A program made the position numbers and the translations under genes. A stretch of 64,000 bases of DNA from Lepiota brunneoincarnata. Taxonomy: Eukaryota; Basidiomycota; Agaricomycetes; Agaricales; Agaricaceae. Shown piece after piece: positions 47,567 to 57,206 of the stretch (position 1 is its first letter; each line of letters starts with the position of its first letter). The notes under the pieces are model-generated. The model saw nothing but the letters and a program-made list of their open reading frames with translations. It did no database searches and was not told the origin of the DNA. The stretch lies in NCBI GenBank assembly GCA_023014365.1, contig JAEBUN010000032.1, positions 1-64,000 on the forward strand, read 5' to 3'.

Positions 47567-50500
47567 GGAGACTAGCCACCACGTCTAGCCCTCCACAAAG
47601 ACCTCCTTCCATTTCCTATTCACAAAATGATATTAATGTCGTAAAGTTACAGGAATTGTCAGCACGCGTAATACATCTACCCTGTCGAATCCGAAAACAC
47701 AAGCTCACTAAGGAAGGACCCGAAAGCGTGGAACTACTTGCCCTACTCGACTCAGGAGCAGCAGGAAACTTCATTGACCCCGGAATGGTCAAACAACATT
47801 CATTCAAAACAACACCCCTCGATCGACCCATCGAAGTACGAAATGCCGATGGATCTGTTAATGAAAATGGAACAGCCACCCACTACACGACCCTCAACCT
47901 AATGGTTAACGGGAAGAATATGGAGATCAAACCAAAAGTAGTCTCCCTCGGAAGCCCAAGACTCATCCTTGGATTCCCTTGGCTTGCAGAACACAACCCA
48001 GACATCGACTGGGATGCCAAACAACTACGCTGGAGAAACGAACGTTGGGACAACACTATATTCCGAGAACTCATCCAATCCATGGAACCCGATTGGATCT
48101 ACAACGACCAACTCAACCACATCTCCACACTAGAACCCACAAGCTTCGAAGAAATCAACTTCAAAGCCTCTGCATCACAATTCCTCGCCGTACAACACGG
48201 AGAAAAGAAAGACGACGACCCAAGAAAAGTCGTACCCACGGAATTCCACAAATACCTCCCAGTATTTAGCAAGAAACAAGCCGAACGATTCCCCCCACAA
48301 CGACCATGGGATCACAAAATCGAACTCAAGGAATCATTCAAACCAATCGCCATGAAGTCCTACCGACTCTCCCTCAATGAAGAAAAGGAACTTGACACGT
48401 TCCTAGAAGAAAACCTTCAAAAGGGATACATTCGACCATCCGAATCGCCAATGGCATCACCTTTCTTCTTCGTAGGGAAGAAAGACGGAAAACTACGCCC
48501 CTGTCAAGACTACAGGTACCTCAACGAGCATACCGTCAAAAATGCGTACAACCTCCCCCTCATCTCTCATATTCTCGACAAACTCCGAGGATCAAAATAC
48601 TTTACCAAACTCGACGTACGAGCAGGATACAACAACATCCGCATACGCAAAGGAGATGAATGGAAAGGAGCCTTCAGGACACCCCGAGGATTATTCGAAC
48701 CCACGGTTATGTTCTTTGGAATGTGTAACTCCCCAGCAACATTCCAAACCATGATGGACTCATTATTCCGAAAACTCATCGACAATGGAGGAGTAATCAT
48801 TTACATGGACGACATCCTCATTCACGCAAAAACAAAACAAGAACTTCGACGCCTCACAAGAGAAGTACTCAAGATACTCAAGGATAACGATCTATACCTC
48901 AAAACCGAGAAATGCGAATTCGAACGACAACGACTCGAATATCTAGGAGTTATTATCACTCCTGACTCAGTTTCGATGGACCCAGCAAAGCTCAAAGGCA
49001 TCGCTGAATGGCCAACACCAACTACCCCGCGCGACGTACGAAAATTCATAGGATTTTGCAACTTCTATCGAAAATTCATACACCAATACGCCACATGGGC
49101 AAAACCTCTCAATGCCCTAATGTCCAAAACCAAGAAATTCGAATGGACAGAAGAATGCCAGAACGCCTTCGATACTCTCAAAAGAAAATTCCAAAGCGAA
49201 CCGGTATTAATGGTCCCCGACCGAGACAAACCCTTCGAAATCGAATGCGACGCATCACTATTTGCATCAGGAGCAGTCCTACTTCAACGCGACAACAATG
49301 GAATTAAACACCCAGTCGCATACTTCTCAAAAGGATTCTCACCAGCCAAACGCAACTATCATTGCTCCAAACAGGAACTCTTCGCCATTATCCGAGCACT
49401 CAAAGAATGGCGCCACCACATAGAAGGATCATCACACAAGACCATTGTATGGTCAGATCATGACAACCTTCGCCGCTGGAGAAAACCTGAAGACCTCAGC
49501 AGAAGACAAGCCCAATGGATTGCCTACATGCAACGATTTGACATCGAAATCCGACATATCCCTGGAAAGAAAAATGGACCAGCAGACGCCCTTTCCAGAC
49601 GACCCGATCATGAACCCAAGACAAGAGACAACAAACAGGTCGTTGCACTCCCTGACAAATTCTTCACCTCAGAACAGCCACAACATATCCATATTATCGA
49701 CAAAAATACTAAACAGGAAATAAAAGAGCTGTGGAAGAAAAAGAAACAGACCGACATCGCCCAAGAAGACGACTCAGGACACCCACGTGTTCAAGGAAAG
49801 CTATTTATACCACAAGATCTACACCTCAGACGCCGCTTACTGCAAAGAGTACATGACTCGCCTACCGCAGGACACCCTGGAATCGCAGAAACAACTAGAA
49901 AACTCCAGGAATACGCCTACTGGCCCGGGATGCGATCATTTGTCAAAAACTACGTCAAAGGATGTGGTGCTTGCCAACAATACAAGATCAATCGCCACCC
50001 CCTAAAACCACCGCTTCAACCTATCCCTGGACCCCGTTCTACCCGTCCATTCTCGAACATCTCGATGGATCTTATCACAGACCTACCCCCGGACGGACCC
50101 CATGATTCTATACTGGTCGTGGTCGACCAGCTTACGAAGGGGATAATTCTAGAACCTACTGCGAAAACCGCCAACGCGGACAAGATCGCCGAAATTCTTA
50201 TCAAACGGCTATTCTCTAGATTTGGCCTTCCCGAGAAAGTTCTCAGTGATCGCGACCCCAGATTCGCCGCCAAATCCATGAAAGAATTCTACAAACAACT
50301 CGGAATCGAACAAGCACTCTCTACCGCCTACCACCCCCAGACAGACGGACAAACAGAGCGATTCAATCAAGAAATAGAACTCTACCTTGGCATCTATTGC
50401 TCATCGAACCCGAACAAATGGGTAAAGGCACTCCCACTCCTGGAATATGTCCACAACTCGAAAACACATGCCGAACACCAACATACCCCATTTGAACTCC

Positions 50501-51162
50501 TCTATGGATCAAGCCCCAAAGGATTTCCGACCTCCGAGGAGCCAACGAACATTCCAGCAATAGGAGAGAAGTTTAAATACCTCGCCAAGATACGCCAAGA
50601 AGCTCAAGCTGCGCATGAACAAGCCAGACTAAAAATGGCTGCAAGATATAACCGGCCAGATATCAATCTAAAAGTTGGACAGAAGGTTTGGCTCGACAAC
50701 CGCAACCTCCCAATTCAGTACGCCTCAAAGAAACTGGCCCAACGCCGAGAAGGTCCCTTCACCATAACAAGAAAACTCGGACCTGTAACCTATGAACTAA
50801 AATTACCCATCAAATGGAAGATCCACAACAAGTTTCATGCGAGCCTCCTAATGCCTGCAGAAGAGAACGACACACATGGGGAATACAACACAGCCCCACC
50901 ACCCGACCTTGTAAATGGAGAAGAAGAATACGAGGTCGAGTCAATACTGCGCCACAGAAAATTCCGGAACAAGTATCAATTCCTAGTCAGATGGAAAGGA
51001 TACCTTCCCACCGAGGATTCCTGGGAGCCAGAAGCAAACCTGGAGAACGCCAAAGAAGTCATTGAAGAATATAAAAGGGCCCACGAATTAGACAACCCCA
51101 CCAATGACCCAACCACCCAACACTCGACCAACCACTCCAGATCTCCCAGAGCCAGACAATGA
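47554..51162 (+). CDS. Pol of element F: protease, RT, RNase H, integrase, chromodomain
   Basis: One open frame of about 1,200 codons has no ATG near its start, so it is probably made by frameshifting from gag (frame -1, 13-nt overlap). The protease is LLALLDSGAAGNFIDP. The reverse transcriptase has FFVGKKDGKLRPCQDYRYLN, FTKLDVRAGYNNIRI, MFFGMCNSPATFQ and IIYMDDIL. RNase H has IECDASLFASGAVL and SDHDNLRRW. The integrase has an H2C2 zinc part (VHDSPTAGHPG, CGACQQYK) and the D,D,E triad in SMDLITDLP, LSDRDPRFA and DGQTERFNQEIE. A C-terminal chromodomain (EEEYEVESILRHRKF, LVRWKGYLPTEDSWEPE) should direct integration to modified histones. No lesion is seen. Its TGA overlaps the ATG of ORF4. Confidence 0.95.
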   Translation, partial: GFCLRRLATTSSPPQRPPSISYSQNDINVVKLQELSARVIHLPCRIRKHKLTKEGPESVELLALLDSGAAGNFIDPGMVKQHSFKTTPLDRPIEVRNADGSVNENGTATHYTTLNLMVNGKNMEIKPKVVSLGSPRLILGFPWLAEHNPDIDWDAKQLRWRNERWDNTIFRELIQSMEPDWIYNDQLNHISTLEPTSFEEINFKASASQFLAVQHGEKKDDDPRKVVPTEFHKYLPVFSKKQAERFPPQRPWDHKIELKESFKPIAMKSYRLSLNEEKELDTFLEENLQKGYIRPSESPMASPFFFVGKKDGKLRPCQDYRYLNEHTVKNAYNLPLISHILDKLRGSKYFTKLDVRAGYNNIRIRKGDEWKGAFRTPRGLFEPTVMFFGMCNSPATFQTMMDSLFRKLIDNGGVIIYMDDILIHAKTKQELRRLTREVLKILKDNDLYLKTEKCEFERQRLEYLGVIITPDSVSMDPAKLKGIAEWPTPTTPRDVRKFIGFCNFYRKFIHQYATWAKPLNALMSKTKKFEWTEECQNAFDTLKRKFQSEPVLMVPDRDKPFEIECDASLFASGAVLLQRDNNGIKHPVAYFSKGFSPAKRNYHCSKQELFAIIRALKEWRHHIEGSSHKTIVWSDHDNLRRWRKPEDLSRRQAQWIAYMQRFDIEIRHIPGKKNGPADALSRRPDHEPKTRDNKQVVALPDKFFTSEQPQHIHIIDKNTKQEIKELWKKKKQTDIAQEDDSGHPRVQGKLFIPQDLHLRRRLLQRVHDSPTAGHPGIAETTRKLQEYAYWPGMRSFVKNYVKGCGACQQYKINRHPLKPPLQPIPGPRSTRPFSNISMDLITDLPPDGPHDSILVVVDQLTKGIILEPTAKTANADKIAEILIKRLFSRFGLPEKVLSDRDPRFAAKSMKEFYKQLGIEQALSTAYHPQTDGQTERFNQEIELYLGIYCSSNPNKWVKALPLLEYVHNSKTHAEHQHTPFELLYGSSPKGFPTSEEPTNIPAIGEKFKYLAKIRQEAQAAHEQARLKMAARYNRPDINLKVGQKVWLDNRNLPIQYASKKLAQRREGPFTITRKLGPVTYELKLPIKWKIHNKFHASLLMPAEENDTHGEYNTAPPPDLVNGEEEYEVESILRHRKFRNKYQFLVRWKGYLPTEDSWEPEANLENAKEVIEEYKRAHELDNPTNDPTTQHSTNHSRSPRARQ

Positions 51163-52318
51163 TGGACGCCTTCTCATCCGGGAAAGAATCATATCCCTGG
51201 CGAACCGCGTCGAAGGAAATAGCCAACCTAACCCTGCCACCAATACCGCTGACGACCAACCAGACAGGACCAACAGTCCTTATATCATCCGGCATACCTT
51301 CCTTCCCTCCAACCAACCCGAGATACGATCCATCCTTTTACACGAAGTTCCCTTTCATATTACCGGAACCCGTCTTAAACGCAGTCCAGCGATGGTACCC
51401 CTGGTCGACACCTGCTGGAAGACATTTACTGCTCTTCTGTATCACAAGCGCCTCGTCCACGACCGAACAACAGAATTCGAAAAACTATGCGCCACTATTC
51501 TTTCTAGCGCAACAGAGGAACAGGACCGCAATACCATTTCTGCCATGTTATCAACCGCTCTCACCGAATTCCCGTTCGAGAGTCCGATCCCAAGCCCGAG
51601 CAATGGAAGCGGAAGTCAGGACCGCCCTATCCTACCTATCGGGACCACCACCCAACCTTCCAACCCTCCCATGGTGGATACGAGTAACCAACCATCAAGT
51701 GCTGTACAAGCTATATCTGCTTCTAATGACGCCCCCATCGGGACTACCACCACTCACTTATCCACCACCCGAACTCGCTGCAATTGCTGCCGTCGATTCG
51801 GCCATATCAAAGCAGGATGCCCGCGCTACCAATGTCGATATTGTCGAAAGATTGCCCCAGGCCATTACGAGAAGCACTGCGAGAGAAACCCTTACCAGCA
51901 TCAACCCGCAAGTATGGTACCTGGCCTGCATCGCCGCCCACGAGGAATACCAAGCAGAGCTCGATCCCTCACATGCGAAACCACAAACAACAATATTCGA
52001 CACGTTGTTGCAAGCACCGAGCAGCACCCCGCTTCAGCCAGACCCCTCCGCACCCGAATTCAAAATGCCCCCGTCGTCATTCCGACCACCAACGCCACCA
52101 CCACATCTGTTAGTGGAAGCCACCGACTTCCTGAATCGATCCTTCGGCACACCCGCCACCATTCACTCCAGAGAACCCATCGTCATCGACCTCACCCAAG
52201 ACCCGCCATCCCCAGACCACCAAGCTACCGAAGCGACTCCCCAGAACCCGACCCATACTTCGACTGGGACCCCATCGCCGAATCAAACATTACAGGAGAG
52301 CCTGTCGGACTATACTGA
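51104..52318 (+). CDS. Element F ORF3: zinc-knuckle protein overlapping pol end and ORF4
   Basis: A 404-codon ATG-started frame overlaps the last 59 nt of pol. Near residues 225-262 it has a CCHC knuckle, CNCCRRFGHIKAGC (C-x2-C-x4-H-x4-C), directly followed by a second Cys/His unit CRYCRKIAPGHYEKHC (C-x2-C-x6-H-x4-C). Nucleic-acid binding is likely. The N-terminal part is mixed charged and the C-terminus is basic, then acidic (SDSPEPDPYFDWDP). It occupies the same DNA as ORF4 in another frame over its full length. Such a gene is not part of the core set of chromoviruses. It may be an accessory gene or, less likely, a chance frame. Confidence 0.6.
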   Translation: MTQPPNTRPTTPDLPEPDNDGRLLIRERIISLANRVEGNSQPNPATNTADDQPDRTNSPYIIRHTFLPSNQPEIRSILLHEVPFHITGTRLKRSPAMVPLVDTCWKTFTALLYHKRLVHDRTTEFEKLCATILSSATEEQDRNTISAMLSTALTEFPFESPIPSPSNGSGSQDRPILPIGTTTQPSNPPMVDTSNQPSSAVQAISASNDAPIGTTTTHLSTTRTRCNCCRRFGHIKAGCPRYQCRYCRKIAPGHYEKHCERNPYQHQPASMVPGLHRRPRGIPSRARSLTCETTNNNIRHVVASTEQHPASARPLRTRIQNAPVVIPTTNATTTSVSGSHRLPESILRHTRHHSLQRTHRHRPHPRPAIPRPPSYRSDSPEPDPYFDWDPIAESNITGEPVGLY

Positions 52319-52733
52319 GGATATGTCTGATGAGGACATCAGACCTTACGAAGGGGATAATGTTATGAACAGTCCAGACCGGGAGGAACAAGAATTATTG
52401 TTCGACTTTACAAGATGGGTACAGGAGACTACAGACCAGCTACGGGCACAAGAATACGAAGACGAGGAAGGGGAATACTACACCACCATGCAGGACCTGG
52501 CGAGAGAAGCAGGAATGGAGATAACCTTGGAGGATATATTGGAATACCCCGAGGACGAGGAAGATAACCATGGACCAACCGATCCAACCTCCGATACGGA
52601 TGGAAGCACCGAGAGAATGGAGAGCGAGAACGAAGAGGACTCCATGGAGATACAATCGGGAGAAGGAGATTATGAGTCAGAGGAAAGCGATGGAACATCG
52701 CACAGCACTAGCGAGAGTACTGACTCATTGTAA
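51159..52733 (+). CDS. Element F ORF4: 524-residue protein running into the 3' LTR
   Basis: The ATG at 51159 overlaps the pol stop (ATGA), an arrangement used for termination-reinitiation in some retroelements. The frame is open for 524 codons. The first 300 residues are Pro-rich with protein-like stretches (FPFILPEPVLNAVQRWYPW, SINPQVWYLACIAAHEEYQ). A central PIVIDLTQDPPSP and SDYTEDMSDEDIRPYEGD follow. The last 124 residues are encoded by the LTR itself and are very acidic (EYEDEEGEYY, EYPEDEEDNHGP, then a Ser/Thr tail). No known domain was recognised. The reading ends 110 bp before the LTR TATA box, so it covers most of U3. It shares DNA with ORF3 in a second frame. Confidence 0.55.
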   Translation: MMDAFSSGKESYPWRTASKEIANLTLPPIPLTTNQTGPTVLISSGIPSFPPTNPRYDPSFYTKFPFILPEPVLNAVQRWYPWSTPAGRHLLLFCITSASSTTEQQNSKNYAPLFFLAQQRNRTAIPFLPCYQPLSPNSRSRVRSQARAMEAEVRTALSYLSGPPPNLPTLPWWIRVTNHQVLYKLYLLLMTPPSGLPPLTYPPPELAAIAAVDSAISKQDARATNVDIVERLPQAITRSTARETLTSINPQVWYLACIAAHEEYQAELDPSHAKPQTTIFDTLLQAPSSTPLQPDPSAPEFKMPPSSFRPPTPPPHLLVEATDFLNRSFGTPATIHSREPIVIDLTQDPPSPDHQATEATPQNPTHTSTGTPSPNQTLQESLSDYTEDMSDEDIRPYEGDNVMNSPDREEQELLFDFTRWVQETTDQLRAQEYEDEEGEYYTTMQDLAREAGMEITLEDILEYPEDEEDNHGPTDPTSDTDGSTERMESENEEDSMEIQSGEGDYESEESDGTSHSTSESTDSL

Positions 52734-53058
52734 TATAAATAACGCTAGGATGCCATCAGCCAGGCTGTGCATCATGGTCAGGACTGCGCACGACCAGTAG
52801 AACAGCCGAGTAACCTATAACGAGTATATAGCATCTCATAGGTATATAAGGCCTGTACAAGTAGAGATTAAAGCCTCAAGCTTTAATCTTGTTAACAGCG
52901 GTCGTTTACCTCTCTGCCTTAACTTGGCGTCTTCCCTCGTTATCTCATTGAGCGCGATCCACTAAGCTCTATAAGGCCAACCGTCTCGGACACCTTGTAG
53001 AGTGATTGAAGGCCGTCTCCAGTTATCCTCGGATACAGAAGGAGCACGGATCATAACA
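52361..53058 (+). repeat. 3' LTR of element F
   Basis: It is 698 bp, the same length as the 5' LTR, with about three differences seen by eye. The purine tract GAAGGGGATAA lies directly upstream, and GAGTC follows as target duplication. U3 encodes the C-terminus of ORF4. The TATA box is at 52843 and the hairpin at 52865-52889. Confidence 0.95.
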
Positions 53059-53063
53059 GAGTC

Positions 53064-53244
53064 TGTAGGAATGAGAGGGAATGAGGGAGGGTTTTATCTG
53101 GACAGTGAGGGAGTGTATGGAGTATTCTGGCTGTGTTTGCAGTATGAGTGTTTGAAGGGAGGGATATATAATGCATTGGAGGGCACAAGGGTGTTGATAG
53201 GGTTAATGGAGGTGTTGCTGAGGTGTCTGGAGTGTCTCCTTACA
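53064..53244 (+). mobile_element. Right part of the G-type LTR split by element F
   Basis: It ends CTGGAGTGTCTCCTTACA, close to the end of the solo LTR at 28879-29327 (CTGGAGTTCCCCTTACA). Together with 44537-44816 it makes an LTR of about 461 bp. The remaining 95 bp to 53339 are unassigned and may be element D sequence. Confidence 0.55.
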
Positions 53245-53339
53245 TCCACCCCCCCTTCTAGGTTGTGGCGGCTTGACATGATGGCTTGGATGGGTTGGAA
53301 TGGAATAGAACTGAACTGGAGAGCTCGTATGAAGCACAG

Positions 53340-55118
53340 TGTTGCACCGCAAAATCATTTCATTTGTGAAATCACTAGCTAATAAAGTAACTAACTCTCC
53401 GTTACTGAATAATATCAGTATATGGCCATGGTCAGACACTGGGTGCGAGAGATTTAGAATACTATCTAAAATATGTGAAGGCGGACATCTCAGAAACAGA
53501 ACCAGAACACCCAGACAAGTAAAAGTGATGTTAACTAACTTATGGGTGACAAGGCTATGGAAGAATGACTCTGGTATGAATGTACCCAAGCATTGTATCC
53601 AATACCATGTTAACTAAGATATTAGTTAAGATACTCATGACTGCACAAAAAGACCCATTTCTTTGCCTCTGCCCTAGAAAGCGGACAAGTCGCAACACCT
53701 ATGTCATCCGGATGGTACCTAGTCATAATAACAGGTCTGGGAGTGAATCTTGACAAAAGAATGTAGGGATTAGCTGAATGCCCTGACAAGAATGTCCCCT
53801 TGAAATGGTTCTGATGATATTGAAACCTAAGGGATCGAATGGGGGTATCCCCGAGGGTACTCAGGGAAGGATGCCCCCTCATAGAAACAAAAAGAGATCA
53901 GAAATGATGAACTAGAAAATGAAGATTGATAAGAATAGAATAAGCTAATTAATTCTAGTGTTAGTCTACTACCTGAAGACTATGGAAGTGGACTTTAGAA
54001 CATTAGGGTTGAAAAGCTCAGGTGTGGAGAGTCCGAGAATAAAATAAAAACCAATAGATAAACGTTAGCGAGGAAACTTGCTAACCTGGCTGGCTGTGAT
54101 ATAAATAGCCAGGCACCTAGGGAGCAAGTCCCTGAGAGCAAATTGATGTTGCTGATATCGGAACTCCTAGAATGATGCTCCTAAATGATGAGGAGACAAT
54201 AAAATGATGAAGCTGAAGGCTTGTTTCAGGTATACCCATAAGTTAATTGTATATTGTTATAAAAACTCATCTGTAAATTACATGGGAGGCAAGAAACCGC
54301 TTGCCTATTTCCCCCCCCGATTGTATGGTCGATTAGGATAGGAATATAAAGCAATGTTATGCGATTTTCTTCGGTCATAAGACCACCAGAGACTTAAAGA
54401 GTTATACTCTTTAAAACCAGACCCTTTGAAACGATTGAGATATTGCCAGACCCTTCTGCTTGACTCGAGAACTGAATACGAGTTGCTACACCTCCTCGGT
54501 TCTTAAGTAGAAAAGTTCACTAACTTCCGTTTCTTTGGGTTCCTCTTAGAGGCCTTGCCTCAGAAGTATACCATTGAATTGTAGAGCTGTTTAATTGAGA
54601 AGCGAACATAGTATGCTAGGGCCCCTTGAAAACGCTGTCCACTAGGTCTATCTAGTTTAAAGATACTTACTGCAGGAGCTTGCTAGAAGCCTGTCTTGCT
54701 GAGTAGTATAAAAGTTTTATTGCCTTGTTCAGAAGCTGTAGTACACTAGGGCTTGTTAGATAACGCTCTCCGCTAGGCCTACTAGCTTAAAGACACTTAC
54801 TGCAGGAGCTTGTCAAAAGCTTGTCTTGCTGGGTAGTGTAAATTTACAGTATTGTCAAGAGAAAAGGACGTAGTACGCTAGGGCCCATTAGAACACGTTG
54901 CCTGCTAGGTCTACAGAGGTTCACTGATTGCGAAAGCTTGCATTTTGCCTGACTTATTGAATCATGAAGATATTAGTTAACATATTATATAGTAACAACC
55001 ATCAAAGTTCCCATTGTATTCAGATAGAACAACTGTCTGTCTAGTTGGAGACTAAGAGAATAACATACCAAAACCCTAAAAACACTAGAATTGAATATAT
55101 TTCTGGAGATCTGTGACA
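53340..55118 (-). mobile_element. 3' LTR of Gypsy element C, 1,779 bp
   Basis: On the minus strand it starts TGTCACAG at 55118, directly after a purine tract (GGGGGAGAGGT at 55119-55129), and ends GTGCAACA at 53340. CACAG (53335-53339) would be the target duplication. The partner end lies outside the window. 53340-54862 matches the truncated LTR of element 1. Confidence 0.85.
54617..54890 (-). repeat. 130-bp tandem units in the C-family LTR
   Basis: The motif GGGCCCTAG (or close variants) recurs near 54620, 54750 and 54883, and the sequence between is a diverged repeat containing AAGCTCCTGCAGTAAGT and a TAGGCCTAG-like segment. The same units with similar spacing occur in the LTR of element 1 near 30029 and 30155. 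Confidence 0.75.
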
Positions 55119-56492
55119 ACCTCTCCCCCACAAACTTATAAAGTTGGAATTAGCAAATCTGTTAATGAACTTCGTTTTCAATCTTGTAAAGTAATCCGCT
55201 TTTCAATGGGGCCCTGGGATGTCACTCATAGAAATTTTTGATGAGTCCCAGGGCGCATACATCAGTGGAGTCTTCCCAGGACTTGTGTTCACAGCTGAAT
55301 CCCTTCCACTTGATCAGAAACTTGAGTTTTTGTCGCACCAGCCGGCTGTCTAGAATCTCCTCTACCTCCCACTCCTCTTTGTCATCAATGACCACCGGAT
55401 CCAGTGGTGGGGGTAGCCACCAGGTTGGGAATGGGTCATCTGGCATGGGGGAGAGTTTCACAATGTTGAATACTGGATGAAGGCGTCACATGGACTGAGG
55501 GAGCTTCAGGCGATAGGCATTGGTGCCGGCTTGTTGTTCTACCTCATAGGGACCAAGTCTGAGGTGGGATAACTTCTTGGATGGTCAGGTGGTTTGGATA
55601 TTGCTCACATCTAAGTAGACTTGGTCTCCTGGTTTAAGGACAGGGGCTGGGATGTGGCATTGGTTGTAGTACCTTGCCATTTCATCCTTAGAACATACTA
55701 GGGTGGCCTTGGCTTCTTCTAGTGTTGCTTTCATCCAGTCCGTGAATTTGTTAACGGTTTCCAGGCATGAGGGTTGTTGATGAGGTTCAAAACCCATTTG
55801 GGGGTGTCTACTGGTGTCAAGGAGAAAGAGGGAGTGTTGGGTTGAGGTGTGGACATGGTTGTTGTATTGAAACTTGGCCAGGGGGAGGAGGTCTAACCAG
55901 TCATCTTGCCTCTCATTGATGAAGATTCAAAGGTATTGGTCTAACTCCTGATTAACCCTCTCGGTTTGACCATCTGCTTGGGGGTGCCATGCAGTTGTGC
56001 TTGCTACTTTAATTCCTAGCTTCTGGTAAAGTTCCTTCGTGAATTCCGTGACAAACTGGGGGCCTCGGTCCCACACTACCTGTTTGGGGAGTCTGTGCAG
56101 TTTCCATACATTGTGTAAGAACAGCCATGTGGCTCCTTCTGCAGTCACTGTGGTATAGGTAGGGATGAAATGGGCTCGTTTAGAGGCCAAATTGACCACT
56201 GTCATCACAGAATTGTACCCTGCGGAAGGAGGGAGCTCTACAATGAAGTCTATGCTGATAGTGTCCTGACGGGACTTGGGGATGGGCGGGGGGTGGAGTT
56301 CTCTGGTCGGGAGGTGATGGTGGGGTTTCACTCAAAGGCACAGGTCGCAAGTGGAGATGTACGTACCGATGAAGTGGGACATCTGTGGCCACCAGTAGTT
56401 CTGGGAGACCAGTTCAAGTGTCTTCCAGCAACCTGCATGTCCTCCGACTGGAGAATCGTGGCAGAGAGCCACAATACGGCATCAGAGGTCAC
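55119..56492 (-). pseudogene. Gypsy element C: integrase and chromodomain, minus strand
   Basis: Reading from 56492 downward the integrase starts at its zinc region (GGHAGCWKTLE, NYWWPQM) and continues with ISIDFIVELPPS, VWDRGPQFVTEF and QADGQTERVNQEL. The C-terminal part (HQQPSCLETVNKFTDWMK, YLDVSN) and a chromodomain (EEWEVEEILDSRLVRQKL, IKWKGF...HKSWED) follow. Several TGA or TGG-to-TGA-type stops occur, including one after LPQSM that is also present in element 1. The 5' part is cut by element E at 56493 and would lie beyond 64000. Confidence 0.88.
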
Positions 56493-57152
56493 TGTCATAT
56501 CCATGCCAACTCAGAGTCTAATCACTTAAACTTCGGCTTCTCGATTCCACGTGTGCTCCACACAACAACCCTCTGCCCTCCGACTCGGCCCCGACTTGCT
56601 CCGACCGCAACCCACTGCCCCGATCACGCGACCACCTCCACACGTGCCGTGGTCACCTGACCCTTGGTGTCTCTAGTTCCAGTCTCCATTTCCCGTCCGT
56701 AGTCATGATACGTTATCGGTCTCCATACCTGTACCGGTTTCCATTCCATTCGTAATCTGTTCGTAATCCGTTGTAACTATATCGGCCTCCGCTTCGCTCC
56801 GCACGTAATCAGTACAAGTCATAGTTCGTAAGGCCAGTAGTATATATACTGTAGGTACTTGGCTTGTACTCCTCAGTCTGATAATCGATTCGAGCAGCGG
56901 ACCAGCTCCCTGTTCTCTATCCTCTCCTCTCTTCTGCCTCGCTCCGCTTCGGCCCCGACTTCCGGAAATATGGACTAGGACAGTAGGAGGGCACAGCACA
57001 TACGCTGAGGCCGCAAGTCCAACCCCCCGCCCGACGTACTCCGCCTCGGTCCCGAAGTCTACGTACTGACTTCGCCCTGTCCCCCGGTTACCTCATATCA
57101 AGGTTACCACCCCGACCCTCCGCTTTGGTCCCGACCCGCACCGGCTCTAACA
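56493..57152 (+). repeat. 5' LTR of element E, 660 bp
   Basis: It starts TGTCATATCC and ends GGCTCTAACA. TATATATA is at 56841-56848, and AGTCTGATAAT at 56875-56885, 34 bp further, is complementary to the primer-binding site. A solo copy of this LTR is at 43637-44307. Confidence 0.93.
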
Positions 57153-57154
57153 GT

Positions 57155-57165
57155 ATTATCAGACT
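57155..57165 (+). promoter_or_regulatory. Self-priming primer-binding site of element E
   Basis: ATTATCAGACT begins two bases after the LTR and is the exact 11-nt complement of AGTCTGATAAT (56875-56885) in the LTR. This is the length used in Tf1 self-priming. Spacing to the TATA box is nearly the same as in element F. Confidence 0.65.
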
Positions 57166-57206
57166 CACACTCCTCCTGTCCATCACATTTCTGATCCCTT
57201 CTAACC

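Larger units (their letters stand above)
44817..53058 (+). mobile_element. Complete Gypsy/chromovirus element F, 8,242 bp, TSD GAGTC
   Basis: Two 698-bp LTRs (44817-45514 and 52361-53058) differ at only about three positions, and GAGTC flanks the element (44812-44816 and 53059-53063). Between them lie a leader, an intact gag, an intact pol ending in a chromodomain, and two overlapping ORFs after pol. A purine tract GAAGGGGATAA precedes the 3' LTR. All proteins are uninterrupted, so the copy may be recent and active. It inserted into a G-type LTR that lies in element D. Confidence 0.95.

Noticed and set aside
56703..56999. Minus-strand frame shared with a plus-strand frame at 43871-44176
   Set aside because: Both are antisense readings of the E-family LTR; the similarity reflects the repeat, not a gene.
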